A DNA stretch of 64,000 nt from Acidimicrobiaceae bacterium (lineage in GTDB: Bacteria; Actinomycetota; Acidimicrobiia; Acidimicrobiales; Ilumatobacteraceae): assembly GCA_024641005.1 (NCBI GenBank), contig JAHEDX010000011.1, positions 1 through 64,000 on the forward strand, in the 5' to 3' direction. The notes under the pieces were generated by a model that was given only the letters and a program-made list of their open reading frames with translations, made no database searches and had not been told where the DNA came from. The position numbers and the translations under genes are program-made. How positions within the stretch are numbered: the first letter of the stretch is position 1; each line of letters begins with the position of its first letter. Positions 16,464 through 25,559 of this stretch are shown here, piece after piece.

Positions 16464-17317
16464 GCCGGCACCGATCTGGTGAACGCGACCGGTGCCTCGG
16501 TTGCTGCGAGCGCCGGGTCGCCTCCGAACTCGGGACACCACTGCTGGAACGAGCAGTAGTTGCAGAGGGCGCTCTGGCGGGGCCGGAAGTCGTCACGCTC
16601 GCAGGCGGTGGCGACGGCCTTGAACACCGCCGTGGTGCGTGTCGTCATGAATTTCGTCGATTGGGCGGAGGGTGTAGCCGTGATGGTTTCGCCGGACTTG
16701 AGGTACATCAGCCGTATCGCCGCCGGTCGCTTGCCGAAGATGGACTCACACAAGAATGAGTAGAAGTTGAGCCCGGACAAGCTCTTGCGCTCCCAGTTGG
16801 GGCTGGGAGCACGGCCGGTCTTGTAGTCGGTGACGACGAGCTCACCGTCGGCGTCGAGCTCGAGGCGGTCGATGATGCCCCGCAGGGTGAGATCGCCGAT
16901 GGGTGCCTCGAGCCGAAGTTCGAGCCCGATGTCGCGGACGGTCGTGGGATCCTCCATCGTGAGATAGTTCGCTGCCAGAACCCGGCATTCGTCCTCGAAG
17001 ACGGAGATCTCGGCCTGGTTGAGACCGAGCAGCGTGAAGTCGGGATGGTCGCGGTACTCGACGATCGCCGCCTCGACGGACGTGTCGAGCGCGGTGCGGG
17101 TGCGGTCAGGTGCCGGTTCGAGAAACAGCAACTCGAGCGCTCGATGGACGAGCGACCCGCGTGTGGTGGCCACGGTCGGCAGGTCGGGCAGCTTCTCGAT
17201 GCTCGAGAAGCGGAACGCGAGTGGGCAGGACAGGAATGATTCGACCCGCGACGGCGACAGGCTCGTCGGGACGGCCCAAGACGACTCGCTCGTTCGCGCT
17301 GACGTGGTGTCACTCAT
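16460..17317 (-). CDS. RecB-family PD-(D/E)XK nuclease (Cas4/AddB-like)
   Basis: 285 aa. N-terminal SPSRVESFLSCPLAFRF carries the first Cys of an Fe-S site. GSLVHRALE, IIDRLELDADGELVVTDYKTG (the PD-(D/E)XK core) and C-terminal CNYCSFQQWC complete a four-Cys iron-sulfur cluster. Stand-alone proteins of this family are common in actinobacteria; roles in recombination or repair are assumed by homology. No CRISPR array or Cas genes are near, so a Cas4 role is unlikely. TACGAT ends 10 nt upstream of the ATG. First gene of a pair with the PAP2 phosphatase. Confidence 0.9.
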   Translation of the reverse strand: MSDTTSARTSESSWAVPTSLSPSRVESFLSCPLAFRFSSIEKLPDLPTVATTRGSLVHRALELLFLEPAPDRTRTALDTSVEAAIVEYRDHPDFTLLGLNQAEISVFEDECRVLAANYLTMEDPTTVRDIGLELRLEAPIGDLTLRGIIDRLELDADGELVVTDYKTGRAPSPNWERKSLSGLNFYSFLCESIFGKRPAAIRLMYLKSGETITATPSAQSTKFMTTRTTAVFKAVATACERDDFRPRQSALCNYCSFQQWCPEFGGDPALAATEAPVAFTRSVPA

Positions 17318-17374
17318 GATGCGGTCAATCGTACGCGCAGGGTGTGGCGGAGTTGCCTGACCGAGGACCAGCGG

Positions 17375-18232
17375 TCAGGCCGGTCGAGCGATGAAATCGG
17401 CGATCTCTTCCGGATGGCTGAACGGTCCGAAGTGGGTCTGGTGGGAGAGCAACACGTACTCGCCGTTGGGCACCTGTGCCGCGAACGCTTCCGTCCCCGA
17501 CGACGGCTGCATCTCTTCGACCCGGCCACCGATCACGACCGCTGGTGTGAGCAACCCCGCGAGCAACGGCCAGACGCCGTTGTCGCGGCCGGTCATGAAG
17601 ATGCCGGCCTCGAGCTGTGGCGAACAGCGCAGTTCGACCGCCGGCCCCCCGAACTCGTCGACCACGTCGCGAAAGCCGAAGTCGACGTAATTTCGCAGCG
17701 CGTCGTCGGTCATCAACGACATCGGCGGTTTCGAGCGGAAGTTCCCGTATGCGTCGTCGTGGGAGGCAAAGCGGGTGCGTCGACGGAGGGCGCCGGAGAC
17801 GATCGGAATGGTTCGCATGTCGGCCTCTGACAGATCCGAGCGCCCGGGCTGATGCGCGATGGGTTCGAACAGCACGAGGCGGCTGAACAGCGATGGCTCG
17901 CGACACGCGGCCATGACGAGCGCTGAGCCGCCCATCGAGTGACCGAAACCGACGAGGCCGCCCTCTGGCGCCACAGCGTGCGCCACGGCCAGGGCGTCGT
18001 CACCGAAGCGTGCCCAGTCGACCTTCCAACCGGGCACCTGGGTCGATTCACCGTGCCCGCGATAGTCGAGTGCCAGGCAGTGGAACCGGTCGCCGAGCGC
18101 ACGCGCGATCGGGACATAGCAATGGGCATGGAAGCCGGTCGCGTGGGACAGCAGCAACGGCGGCAGCTCGGAGCTGCCCGCCAACTCGTGTACGGCGAGC
18201 GTGACGCCATCGCTCGATGGGACGTGGAACAT
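17375..18232 (-). CDS. Alpha/beta-fold hydrolase
   Basis: 285 aa from ATG 18232; the ORF track runs on to 18532 through the upstream gene. HG oxyanion region SHATGFHAH, DYRGHGES, nucleophile elbow GFGHSMGGS, and catalytic His in HQTHFGPF. Esterase/lactonase or peptidase-like; substrate unknown. It lies 14 bp after the LapA-like gene, without its own hexamer, so is likely co-transcribed with it. Confidence 0.87.
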   Translation of the reverse strand: MFHVPSSDGVTLAVHELAGSSELPPLLLSHATGFHAHCYVPIARALGDRFHCLALDYRGHGESTQVPGWKVDWARFGDDALAVAHAVAPEGGLVGFGHSMGGSALVMAACREPSLFSRLVLFEPIAHQPGRSDLSEADMRTIPIVSGALRRRTRFASHDDAYGNFRSKPPMSLMTDDALRNYVDFGFRDVVDEFGGPAVELRCSPQLEAGIFMTGRDNGVWPLLAGLLTPAVVIGGRVEEMQPSSGTEAFAAQVPNGEYVLLSHQTHFGPFSHPEEIADFIARPA

Positions 18233-18246
18233 CGGTGTCGTCGCGC

Positions 18247-18522
18247 TCAGTCGCCTGCGGCCTGCTTGCGCCGACGAGCTCGACGCCACTGCCACGTGAA
18301 CAGCCGGTCCAGCACGACGCCGGCGGCCACCGAGATGCCGATCACGGTCCACACGGGCCAGGTGCCGTCGAGCCAGAGGAAGTCGATGCTGGCGTCCTGG
18401 CCGTTCTGGAAGAAGAAGATCGCGAGCGCGATCACGACGACGAGCAATGCGACCAGCTTGAGGGACGGGCCGCTGGGTCCTTGCGGGGCCGGATGGTCGA
18501 GATCGGTGGCTTCGTGCTTCAT
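18247..18522 (-). CDS. LapA-domain small membrane protein
   Basis: 91 aa with two membrane segments (about 22-40 and 57-76) separated by FFQNGQDASIDFLWLDG, the LapA/DUF1049 pattern, and ending in a basic cytoplasmic tail (WRRARRRKQ). In other bacteria such proteins help assemble envelope lipids; here the role is unknown. GAGTGT ends 6 nt before ATG 18522, a variant of the leaderless hexamer. Confidence 0.8.
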   Translation of the reverse strand: MKHEATDLDHPAPQGPSGPSLKLVALLVVVIALAIFFFQNGQDASIDFLWLDGTWPVWTVIGISVAAGVVLDRLFTWQWRRARRRKQAAGD

Positions 18523-18544
18523 GAAAGGACACTCCGTCGTGGTG

Positions 18545-19654
18545 TCAGGCTCGCGGTTCCCTGGGGAGGCCGAGCAGTCGTTCGCCGATGAGGTTTCGTT
18601 GCACTTGGCTGGTGCCCCCGGCGATGCGACCGCCGGGTGCGGCCAGCATGCCAGACGCGTCGGGACCGTCCAGAACCGCAGCAGGTCCGGCCAGAGCTCC
18701 TCGCAGTATCGCGGTGTCGAAGCTCATCTCGCTGATGCCGAGCTTCATCAACGAGCCGGCCGTGGTCGCCCCCGAGCCCTGTCGTCGGGCGAGTGCCCGG
18801 TACGCCTGACCGCGTGAGATCAGTTCAGCGAGCCGTTGCCGCTCGATCGGGTCGAGCTCGCGGCCATCGGCGATCGCGGCCATGCGCTCGAGCCGTCGTT
18901 CGAGGCCCACGACCGCAGTGCCGATGTGCCCCCGCTCGCTGGTCAGGACCGACATGGCGACGCCCCAACCGGCGTGCAGCGGTCCCAACAGGTTGGTCGC
19001 GGGAACCTCGACGTCGGTGAAGAAGACCTCGTCGAACTCGGCTTCGCCGGTCATCTGGCGCAGCGGCCGGACATCGATACCGGGCGATCCCATGTCGATC
19101 ACGAGGAACGAGATGCCATCGTGCGTGCGAGCCTCGTGGTCGGTGCGCGCCAACAGGATGCCCCACTGGCTGTAGCGGCCGCCGGAGCACCAGACCTTCT
19201 GTCCGTTGACGACGAACCGGTCGCCATCGAGATCGGCACGCGTCGCGAGCGAGGCGAGATCGCTGCCGGCCCCCGGTTCGGAGAAGAGTTGGCACCACAG
19301 TCGGTCGGCCGACACCGTGGAGGGAAGGTGGGCGTGTTGCTGTTCTTCGGTGCCGTAGCTCAGCAGGGCACCGGCGGTGAGCACCAGCCCGACCATGTTG
19401 AACGCGGCGGGCACACCGGCTCGCGCTGCCTCGAGCTGCCAGGCGGCATTGTGATCGATCGTCAGCCCCCGACCGCCGTGTCGGCTCGGCCAGTGGATAC
19501 CCGCGTAGCCGGCAGCGTGGATGCGGCGGTGCCACTCGACGCCGCGGTCGACGAGGTCGGGTGGACAGATGGCGCCATAGTCGGGCGGACCGTGGCGGCC
19601 GTGCTCGGCCAACCAGGCGGCCGCGCCCAGCTGGAAGTCGTCGACGGAGATCAT
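18545..19654 (-). CDS. Acyl-CoA dehydrogenase
   Basis: 369 aa from ATG 19654 (the ORF track runs on to 19930 in the neighbouring gene region). Typical ACAD segments: LFSEPGAGSDLASLATRA, VNGQKVWCSGG, FFTDVEVP and C-terminal GGTSQVQRNLIGERLLGLP. FAD enzyme introducing an alpha-beta double bond into an acyl-CoA. It lies just downstream of a hydroxyacyl-CoA-dehydrogenase-like SDR on the same strand, consistent with beta-oxidation or steroid side-chain degradation. GACCAT ends 6 nt before the ATG, a weak promoter match. Confidence 0.9.
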   Translation of the reverse strand: MISVDDFQLGAAAWLAEHGRHGPPDYGAICPPDLVDRGVEWHRRIHAAGYAGIHWPSRHGGRGLTIDHNAAWQLEAARAGVPAAFNMVGLVLTAGALLSYGTEEQQHAHLPSTVSADRLWCQLFSEPGAGSDLASLATRADLDGDRFVVNGQKVWCSGGRYSQWGILLARTDHEARTHDGISFLVIDMGSPGIDVRPLRQMTGEAEFDEVFFTDVEVPATNLLGPLHAGWGVAMSVLTSERGHIGTAVVGLERRLERMAAIADGRELDPIERQRLAELISRGQAYRALARRQGSGATTAGSLMKLGISEMSFDTAILRGALAGPAAVLDGPDASGMLAAPGGRIAGGTSQVQRNLIGERLLGLPREPRA

Positions 19655-19727
19655 CCCGTCATGGTCGCACACCGCTCCGAACGTCCGACAAGCGAAACGG
19701 ATTGGTTCCAGACACCCACCCGTTACG

Positions 19728-20624
19728 TCAGGCGAGGTACTTGAGGTACATCCCGATCTCGTCGGCCATCTGGGTCGGCACTTCGTAACCGTCCTGGTTG
19801 GTGACCGCGTCCCAGTTGGCGGCGATCGACTCGGGGGAGAGATCGCCGTCGGTGTACCCGGGGCCTTCTGCGATGAAGATTTCGGCCACCCGGCCGCCGG
19901 CCACCGAGAAAACGCGGCCTGTCGGCTCACAACTCTCGTGTGCGAGGTAGGTCACGATCGGGGCGACGAACCGCGGTTCGACCTTGTCGCCGATCGGGCC
20001 CAGCAGGTCCTCGGTCATACGAGTCTTGGCGACGGGGGCGATCACGTTGGCCTTGATGTTGTATTTCGCCCCCTCGACCGCCAGCACTCGGCTGAAGCCG
20101 ACCAGCGCCATCTTCGCCGCGCCGTAGTTGGCCTGGCCGAAGTTGCCGAAGATGCCGGCACCCGACGCCGTCGACACGACGCGGCCGTAGCTCTGCTCGC
20201 GCATGTGCGGCCAGGCTGCGGAGGTGACGTGATATGCCCCGTTGAGGTGCACGTCGAGCACAGGGCCCCACAGATCGGGAGTCATGTTGTGGAACGACTT
20301 GTCGCGCAGGATCCCGGCGTTGTTGACCACGATGTCGATGCGCCCGAACGAGTCGAGCGCGGTTTGCACGATCGCCGCGCCCCCCTCGACGGTGGCCACC
20401 GAATTCGTGTCAGCGACCGCCTCGCCGCCGGCGGCCTTGATCTCGTCGACGACACGCTCGGCGGCGCCCTTGTCGCTGCCGGTACCGTCGATCGCCCCAC
20501 CGAGATCATTGACCACGACGAGGGCACCTCTCGACGCCATCATCAACGCGTGCTCACGGCCCAGGCCTCCGCCCGAACCCGTGATGATCGCCACCTTGCC
20601 ATCGAATCCAAGCGCATCAGTCAT
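19728..20624 (-). CDS. (3R)-hydroxyacyl-CoA dehydrogenase-like SDR (MFE-2 dehydrogenase type)
   Basis: 298 aa. GSGGGLGREHALMMASRGA followed by VVVNDLGG is the signature of the dehydrogenase half of peroxisomal multifunctional enzyme type 2. NNAGILRDKSF and catalytic YGAAK follow. Oxidises 3-hydroxyacyl-CoA with NAD+. It lacks the adjacent MaoC hydratase that its paralogue at 43121 has. TACCGT ends 7 nt before ATG 20624. Upstream of the acyl-CoA dehydrogenase on the same strand. Confidence 0.9.
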   Translation of the reverse strand: MTDALGFDGKVAIITGSGGGLGREHALMMASRGALVVVNDLGGAIDGTGSDKGAAERVVDEIKAAGGEAVADTNSVATVEGGAAIVQTALDSFGRIDIVVNNAGILRDKSFHNMTPDLWGPVLDVHLNGAYHVTSAAWPHMREQSYGRVVSTASGAGIFGNFGQANYGAAKMALVGFSRVLAVEGAKYNIKANVIAPVAKTRMTEDLLGPIGDKVEPRFVAPIVTYLAHESCEPTGRVFSVAGGRVAEIFIAEGPGYTDGDLSPESIAANWDAVTNQDGYEVPTQMADEIGMYLKYLA

Positions 20625-20631
20625 GTCGCCA

Positions 20632-20637
20632 ACGGTA
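20632..20637 (-). promoter_or_regulatory. -10 hexamer TACCGT for the MFE-2-type SDR
   Basis: Seven-nt gap (TGGCGAC) to ATG 20624, no SD. Confidence 0.55.
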
Positions 20638-20679
20638 TCCGTCCGTCAGTGGAGGGTCCCAACCGATCCGTCCGCAGAC

Positions 20680-23076
20680 TCAGCCGACGGCGCGGTCGAT
20701 CCGCACGGAGTCGCCGACGTCGACCAGGGTCAAGGTGCCAGCGATCTCGACGGGCACAGGAGTGCCCGACGTCACCGTCACCGTCGCTCCGTCGGCGTCG
20801 ACCGACACGACGATGTCGCTGCCGTGCCGTTGGAGCGAGATGGTCATCGAACTCCATGCATTCGGCAGGCGTGGGGTGAACCTCAGATGATCACCGGTGT
20901 CGGAGAGTCCCGCGAACCCTCTCACCAGCGCCGCCCAGACCCCACCTGCATTCGCGATGTGCACGCCGTCTGCGGTGTTGCCGTGGGTGTCGGCGAGGTC
21001 GAGGTAGAGCGACTGTTCGAAGTAGTCGAACGCCAGATCGTGGTGCCCGACCTCGCTGGCGACGATCGACTGCACACACGCGGACAACGACGAGTCGCCG
21101 GTCGTCATCGGGTCGTAGTAGTCGAAGTTGCGGCGCTTCTGATCGGTCGGGAAGTGTTCGCCACGAAGAAACATCGCGAGGACGACATCAGCTTGCTTGA
21201 GGACCTGATGGCGATAGATGACCAGCGGATGGAAGTGCAGGAGAAGGGGGTACTTGTCGGCTGGCGTGCCGTCGAAATCCCATCGTTCCCGCTCGAGAAA
21301 ACATGCGTCCTGGGGGTGAATGCCCAAGTCGTCGTCGTAGGGCAGATACATCGCGTCGCAGGCGCGATGCCACGCACCGAGCTCGTCGTCGGTCACCCCT
21401 GTGCGACGCACCAGGTTGGCAAAGGCGTGGGGGTCGCGGTCCCTGAGCGATGCGACACAACTGGCCGCGTACCGCATGGTGAACCGGGCCATGACGTTGG
21501 TGTAGAGATTGTCGTTGACGACCGTGGTGTACTCGTCGGGCCCGGTCACGCCGTGGATGTGGAAGTGCTCGGCCCCGTTGATGTCGTAGAAGCCCAGGTC
21601 TTCGTACAGGCGTGCCGTCTCGACGAGCATCTCGGCACCCTCGTTGGCGAAGAAGTCGGTGTCGGCGGTGGCATTCGTATATGTCTCGAGGGCGTACATG
21701 ACGGCCGCGTTGATGTGGTACTGCGCCGTGCCTGCCGCGTAGTAGGCAGATGCCTCCTCGCCATTGATCGTGCGCCACGGGTAGAGCGCCCCGCGCTGAC
21801 TCAGCTGGATGGCGCGCTCCCTCGCGGCGCCGAGCATGCGGTGGCGGAATCTCAGCAACTTCCGGGCCGCGTCGGGGTTGGTGTAGGCGAGGAAGGGCAG
21901 CACGTAGACCTCGGTGTCCCAGAAGTAATGGCCGTCGTAGCCGCCTCCCGTGACGGCCTTGGCTGCAATGCCCTGTTCGTGGGTGCGCGCCGATGCTTGG
22001 GCCAACTGGAACAGGTTCCACCGGATGGCCTGTTGGGCTGCAGGGTCCCCGACGACCTCGATGTCGCTGTGCGCCCAGAACCCATCGAGCCATCCCTGCT
22101 GCTCGGCGTACAACTGGGCGACGCCCACCGATCGCGCACGCGTGAGCGTTCGGTGGCACCGATCGGCAAGTTCTTGGGCGGGGATCCCGCGCGACGAGTG
22201 ATACGCCACGTATTTCGTCAGGCGGACCGTCTCGCCGGCGCGTGCCTCGATCGCGAAGACCGACTTTCCGAGATCGTGGTCGACCGATGTCTCGACCGCG
22301 TAGGTGCAAGGCGTGTCGATCTCGTGGCGGTACGCACACGCCATCGTCATCCCGCTGTGCGTGCAGCGGTAGCCGAGCGTGACCTCGCCGCCGGCCAGGT
22401 CATCGGCGTCCTCGTGGCGCTGCAGACGAGGTTCGAGCACCCGGTGGTCGAACTTGCGGGCGCTGCGAGGATCGAGGCCTTCTCCGAGTGCGGCATCGGT
22501 GACGTGGTACTCGTCCTCGCCGTCTTGCCGGTTGAGCAGTTGCGAGGAGATGACGATCGGCGCACTGCCGTCGAGCAAGGTCACGTCCAGCCGCATCACC
22601 GCCAGATGGCGGTGTTCGAGGCTCACCATCCGCTCTGACCGCACCCGGACGCGCTTGCCGCCAGGCGTGCGCCACACGAGCTCGCGATACGAGATGCCCG
22701 TTCGGAAGTCGATCGCACGCTCGTAGTGATCGAGGTCGGCGTCGTCGAGCAGGAACGGTTCGTCGTCGACGTAGAGCTTGAGCAGCTTGGCATCGGGCAC
22801 GTTGACGATGGTCTGGCCGGTCTTCGCGAATGCGAATGCGTCCTCGGCGTGCTTGATCGGCCAGGTCTCGTGGAAGCCGTTGAGGTAGGTGCCGTGCGCA
22901 TACGCATTGCGGCCCTCGCTGGGGTTGGCGCGCATGCCGATGTACCCGTTGGCGTTCGCGAACAAGCTCTCACCGAGACCGATCTTCTCGGCGCTGGGTT
23001 CGGTCTCGACGAGCCGCCAAGGCTCGATCGGAAACCTGTGTCGGGGGATCGCTGTGGCAGTGTCCCGAATCTTCAT
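20680..23076 (-). CDS. Glycoside hydrolase family 65 disaccharide phosphorylase
   Basis: 798 aa, a usual GH65 length. N-terminal super-sandwich domain (ANGYIGMRANPSEG), an (alpha/alpha)6 barrel with the catalytic Glu in HGVTGPDEYT, and the LKQADVV segment found in the phosphorylases. It cleaves a disaccharide (maltose, trehalose, kojibiose or nigerose type) with phosphate to give beta-glucose 1-phosphate and glucose. The start overlaps the stop of the upstream HAD gene by 4 nt (ATGA). That gene is a beta-phosphoglucomutase-like enzyme, which supports phosphorolysis rather than hydrolysis. Which disaccharide is used cannot be decided here. Confidence 0.93.
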   Translation of the reverse strand: MKIRDTATAIPRHRFPIEPWRLVETEPSAEKIGLGESLFANANGYIGMRANPSEGRNAYAHGTYLNGFHETWPIKHAEDAFAFAKTGQTIVNVPDAKLLKLYVDDEPFLLDDADLDHYERAIDFRTGISYRELVWRTPGGKRVRVRSERMVSLEHRHLAVMRLDVTLLDGSAPIVISSQLLNRQDGEDEYHVTDAALGEGLDPRSARKFDHRVLEPRLQRHEDADDLAGGEVTLGYRCTHSGMTMACAYRHEIDTPCTYAVETSVDHDLGKSVFAIEARAGETVRLTKYVAYHSSRGIPAQELADRCHRTLTRARSVGVAQLYAEQQGWLDGFWAHSDIEVVGDPAAQQAIRWNLFQLAQASARTHEQGIAAKAVTGGGYDGHYFWDTEVYVLPFLAYTNPDAARKLLRFRHRMLGAARERAIQLSQRGALYPWRTINGEEASAYYAAGTAQYHINAAVMYALETYTNATADTDFFANEGAEMLVETARLYEDLGFYDINGAEHFHIHGVTGPDEYTTVVNDNLYTNVMARFTMRYAASCVASLRDRDPHAFANLVRRTGVTDDELGAWHRACDAMYLPYDDDLGIHPQDACFLERERWDFDGTPADKYPLLLHFHPLVIYRHQVLKQADVVLAMFLRGEHFPTDQKRRNFDYYDPMTTGDSSLSACVQSIVASEVGHHDLAFDYFEQSLYLDLADTHGNTADGVHIANAGGVWAALVRGFAGLSDTGDHLRFTPRLPNAWSSMTISLQRHGSDIVVSVDADGATVTVTSGTPVPVEIAGTLTLVDVGDSVRIDRAVG

Positions 23077-23831
23077 GGCTGTTCGCTTTCCACTGTGTCT
23101 CTGGAAACTTCCTCCGGCACGCCGCGGAGCGTGTCGCCCAGGTCACTCACGACGAGATGAGCCCCAGCCCTCACGAGTGCCTCCCGATTACCACCACGAT
23201 CGACACCGATGACGAGGGCGAATTGGCCGGCGACACCGGCCGCAACGCCCGAAGAGGCATCCTCGACCACGACCGTTCTCGCCGGGTCGACACCGAGCAT
23301 CCGAGCCGCATGCTCGAACATCGCGGGGTCCGGCTTGCCGGCGAGGCCCTGCTCGGTCGCCGTGATCCCGTCGACGACCACGGCGAAACGATCGGCCATT
23401 CCGGCCGCGGCGAGCACCGTGCGAGCGTTCTTCGACGACGACACGATCGCTTGAGCGGTGCCATGCGCATCGAGGAGATCGAGTACGGCCAGCGTCCCGG
23501 GGTAGGGCTCGATGCCGTCCCGTCCGAGCACGTCGTTGAACATGCTGTTCTTTCGGTTCCCCATGGCGCACACGGTGTCGTCACCGGGCAGGTCGGCCGG
23601 GTCACCCCACGGCAGGTCGGCGTCGCGAGATCGCAGGAACGATCGCACTCCGTCGTATCGCGGCTTGCCATCGACGTAGGTCAGATAGTCGGATGCCGTG
23701 AAGTTCCATCGCGCGAACAGGGCAGCCCACGCGCGTTCGTGGATCTCGGCGGTCGGGGTGATCACCCCGTCGAGATCGAAGAGCACCGCATCGAAGGCGA
23801 ACCAATCGACGAGTGACGGTCTGGTGGGCAT
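23073..23831 (-). CDS. pgmB: HAD-family beta-phosphoglucomutase
   Basis: 252 aa from ATG 23831. HAD nucleophile motif FDLDGVITPT, a cap domain, SSSKNAR (motif II), and GKPDPAMF / VVEDASSGV (motifs III and IV). The match to the beta-PGM branch is good. With the coupled GH65 phosphorylase it would turn beta-glucose 1-phosphate into glucose 6-phosphate, saving one ATP per disaccharide. TACACT ends 7 nt upstream of the ATG. The symbol is given by family and context. Confidence 0.88.
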   Translation of the reverse strand: MPTRPSLVDWFAFDAVLFDLDGVITPTAEIHERAWAALFARWNFTASDYLTYVDGKPRYDGVRSFLRSRDADLPWGDPADLPGDDTVCAMGNRKNSMFNDVLGRDGIEPYPGTLAVLDLLDAHGTAQAIVSSSKNARTVLAAAGMADRFAVVVDGITATEQGLAGKPDPAMFEHAARMLGVDPARTVVVEDASSGVAAGVAGQFALVIGVDRGGNREALVRAGAHLVVSDLGDTLRGVPEEVSRDTVESEQP

Positions 23832-23838
23832 CGAGGCG

Positions 23839-23844
23839 AGTGTA
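23839..23844 (-). promoter_or_regulatory. -10 hexamer TACACT for the disaccharide phosphorolysis pair
   Basis: Seven-nt gap to ATG 23831. It corrects the ORF-track start at 24230, which lies inside the acyl-CoA synthetase gene. Confidence 0.55.
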
Positions 23845-23923
23845 GGTCGCGGGCCTCGGTCGGAGAGGAGGACCCGGCGTGGCACGTCCAGCGCCGCGGC
23901 AACACACGTGGTGCGGTCGGTCT

Positions 23924-25528
23924 TCAGTCGCGGCCGGCGATGGCCTTGAGCGCCTTGTAGTCGAGCTTGCCGTTCACTGCCCGACCCACCGACGAGACCT
24001 CGATCACGGACTTGGGGGCCTTGTAACGGGCCAGCCGGGACTTGACGTGCTCGATCAGTTCGTCGGCATCGATCTCGGCGCCGGGCTCCGGTTCGACCAG
24101 CGCCGTGACCGCTTCGCCGAAGCGTTCGTCGGGAAGTCCCAGGACCGCAGCGTCGTGGACCGAGGGGTGCAGCTTGAGGCACTCCTCGACCTCCTCGGGA
24201 TAGACCTTCTCGCCCCCGGTGTTGATGCATTGGCTGCCGCGACCGAACAACTTGACGGTGCCGTCCCCGAGCACTTCGGCCCAGTCACCGGGAATCGAGT
24301 AGCGCTTGCCGTCGATGACCTTGAACGTCGCCGCCGACTTTGCGGGGTCCTTGTAATAGCCGATGGGGGTGTGGCCCTGCAGGGCGACCAGGCCGAGTTC
24401 GCCCGACCCGGGTGTCACGTCGCGTCCATCCTCGGTGACCACCCTGGTGTTCGGACCGAGATCGAACTTCGCCGTCCCGTCGCCGGACTCGGCCGTCGTC
24501 GTGTTGGTCGCCATCCCGATCGCCTCACTGGAACCCAGCGCGTCGACCATGATCAGGCGGGAGTTGTGCCGCAGCAACCCCTCCTTGCTCTCCTTCGACC
24601 ACATCACGCCGGACGACACGATGACCCGCAGCGATGAGATGTCCCAACGGTGCGGCTCGGCGTCGAGCGCTCGCAGGATCGGCTTGGCGAACGCATCGCC
24701 GACGATCGACATCGAGTTGATGCCGTGTTGCTCGATCGTGTCGAGCAACTCCGCCGGGTCGAAGTGCCAGTTCACCATCGTCGTGACGGACCCGCCGACC
24801 ATCAACGTGCTGATCGCGTTGAACAAGCCGGTGCCGTGCATGAGTGGAGCGCCGGGCAACCCGCGCGGGCCGGCGGCGACCACACGTTCGCCGACGGCCT
24901 CGAGGTTCTGTTCCGGCGGCATTCGGCGCTTGTTGTTCGAGTCGAGCGCGCCGAACATGTCGTCCTGTCGCCACATGACGCCCTTTGGCATGCCGGTCGT
25001 GCCGCCCGTGTAGAGCAGGAACAGATGATCGCCGCTGCGTCCCCACGGCCCCTCGGTTCGACCCGGGTTCGAGGCGGCGGCGAGCTCGTACGGCTGGGCC
25101 CAGTCCGGGCAGGGGCCGTCGCCGTGATCGACCCACAGCCACAGCCGCACTCGGGGCACACGGTCACGGATCTCTTCGATGTGTTCGGTGAAGGATCCAT
25201 GGAACACGACGGCGATGACGTCGGCATTGTCCCAGAGGTAGACGAGTTCATCGGCGGCGTAGCGGTAGTTCGTGTTGACCGTGGCCATCCCGGCCTTGAA
25301 ACACCCGTAGACACTCTCGAGGTACTCAGGAGCGTTGTACAGATACTGAGCGACCTTGTCCTGTTCGACGAGACCGGCGTCGAGCAGTGCACGAGCGACT
25401 CCGTCGGCGCGCCGGTCGAACTCGGCCCAGGTCGTGGTGCGCTCGCCCTGCTGTTGAGCGAGAGCATCGGGAATCCGGTCAGCGATCCGCTCGAAGACGT
25501 CGGCGAGGTTCCAGCCTGAAGTTGTCAC
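23924..25528 (-). CDS. Acyl-CoA synthetase (AMP-binding, FadD-like)
   Basis: 534 aa from GTG 25528. Adenylation motif YTGGTTGMPKG, later GDWAEVLGDGTVKLFGRGSQCINTGGEKVYP (A8-type hinge region) and a C-terminal catalytic lysine in VNGKLDYKAL. Activates a carboxylic acid to acyl-AMP and then acyl-CoA; chain length or ring preference is not readable. The ORF-track start at 25699 is replaced because TACCGT ends 7 nt before GTG 25528. Close to an LLM oxidoreductase on the same strand. Confidence 0.93.
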   Translation of the reverse strand: MTTSGWNLADVFERIADRIPDALAQQQGERTTTWAEFDRRADGVARALLDAGLVEQDKVAQYLYNAPEYLESVYGCFKAGMATVNTNYRYAADELVYLWDNADVIAVVFHGSFTEHIEEIRDRVPRVRLWLWVDHGDGPCPDWAQPYELAAASNPGRTEGPWGRSGDHLFLLYTGGTTGMPKGVMWRQDDMFGALDSNNKRRMPPEQNLEAVGERVVAAGPRGLPGAPLMHGTGLFNAISTLMVGGSVTTMVNWHFDPAELLDTIEQHGINSMSIVGDAFAKPILRALDAEPHRWDISSLRVIVSSGVMWSKESKEGLLRHNSRLIMVDALGSSEAIGMATNTTTAESGDGTAKFDLGPNTRVVTEDGRDVTPGSGELGLVALQGHTPIGYYKDPAKSAATFKVIDGKRYSIPGDWAEVLGDGTVKLFGRGSQCINTGGEKVYPEEVEECLKLHPSVHDAAVLGLPDERFGEAVTALVEPEPGAEIDADELIEHVKSRLARYKAPKSVIEVSSVGRAVNGKLDYKALKAIAGRD

Positions 25529-25535
25529 GGGCGTG

Positions 25536-25541
25536 ACGGTA
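25536..25541 (-). promoter_or_regulatory. -10 hexamer TACCGT for the acyl-CoA synthetase
   Basis: Seven-nt gap (CACGCCC) to GTG 25528. It lies in the 31-bp gap after the LLM oxidoreductase stop. Confidence 0.55.
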
Positions 25542-25559
25542 CCGGGCGAGACCCGGCCA

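Noticed and set aside
16460-17317. Cas4
   Set aside because: Family resemblance only; no CRISPR array or other cas genes in 64 kb.
17375-18532. 385-aa hydrolase with N-terminal extension
   Set aside because: The extension overlaps the LapA-like gene in another frame; homology starts at MFHVPSSDG.
20242-22638. 798-aa plus-strand ORF
   Set aside because: Opposite the GH65 and SDR genes; no family recognised.
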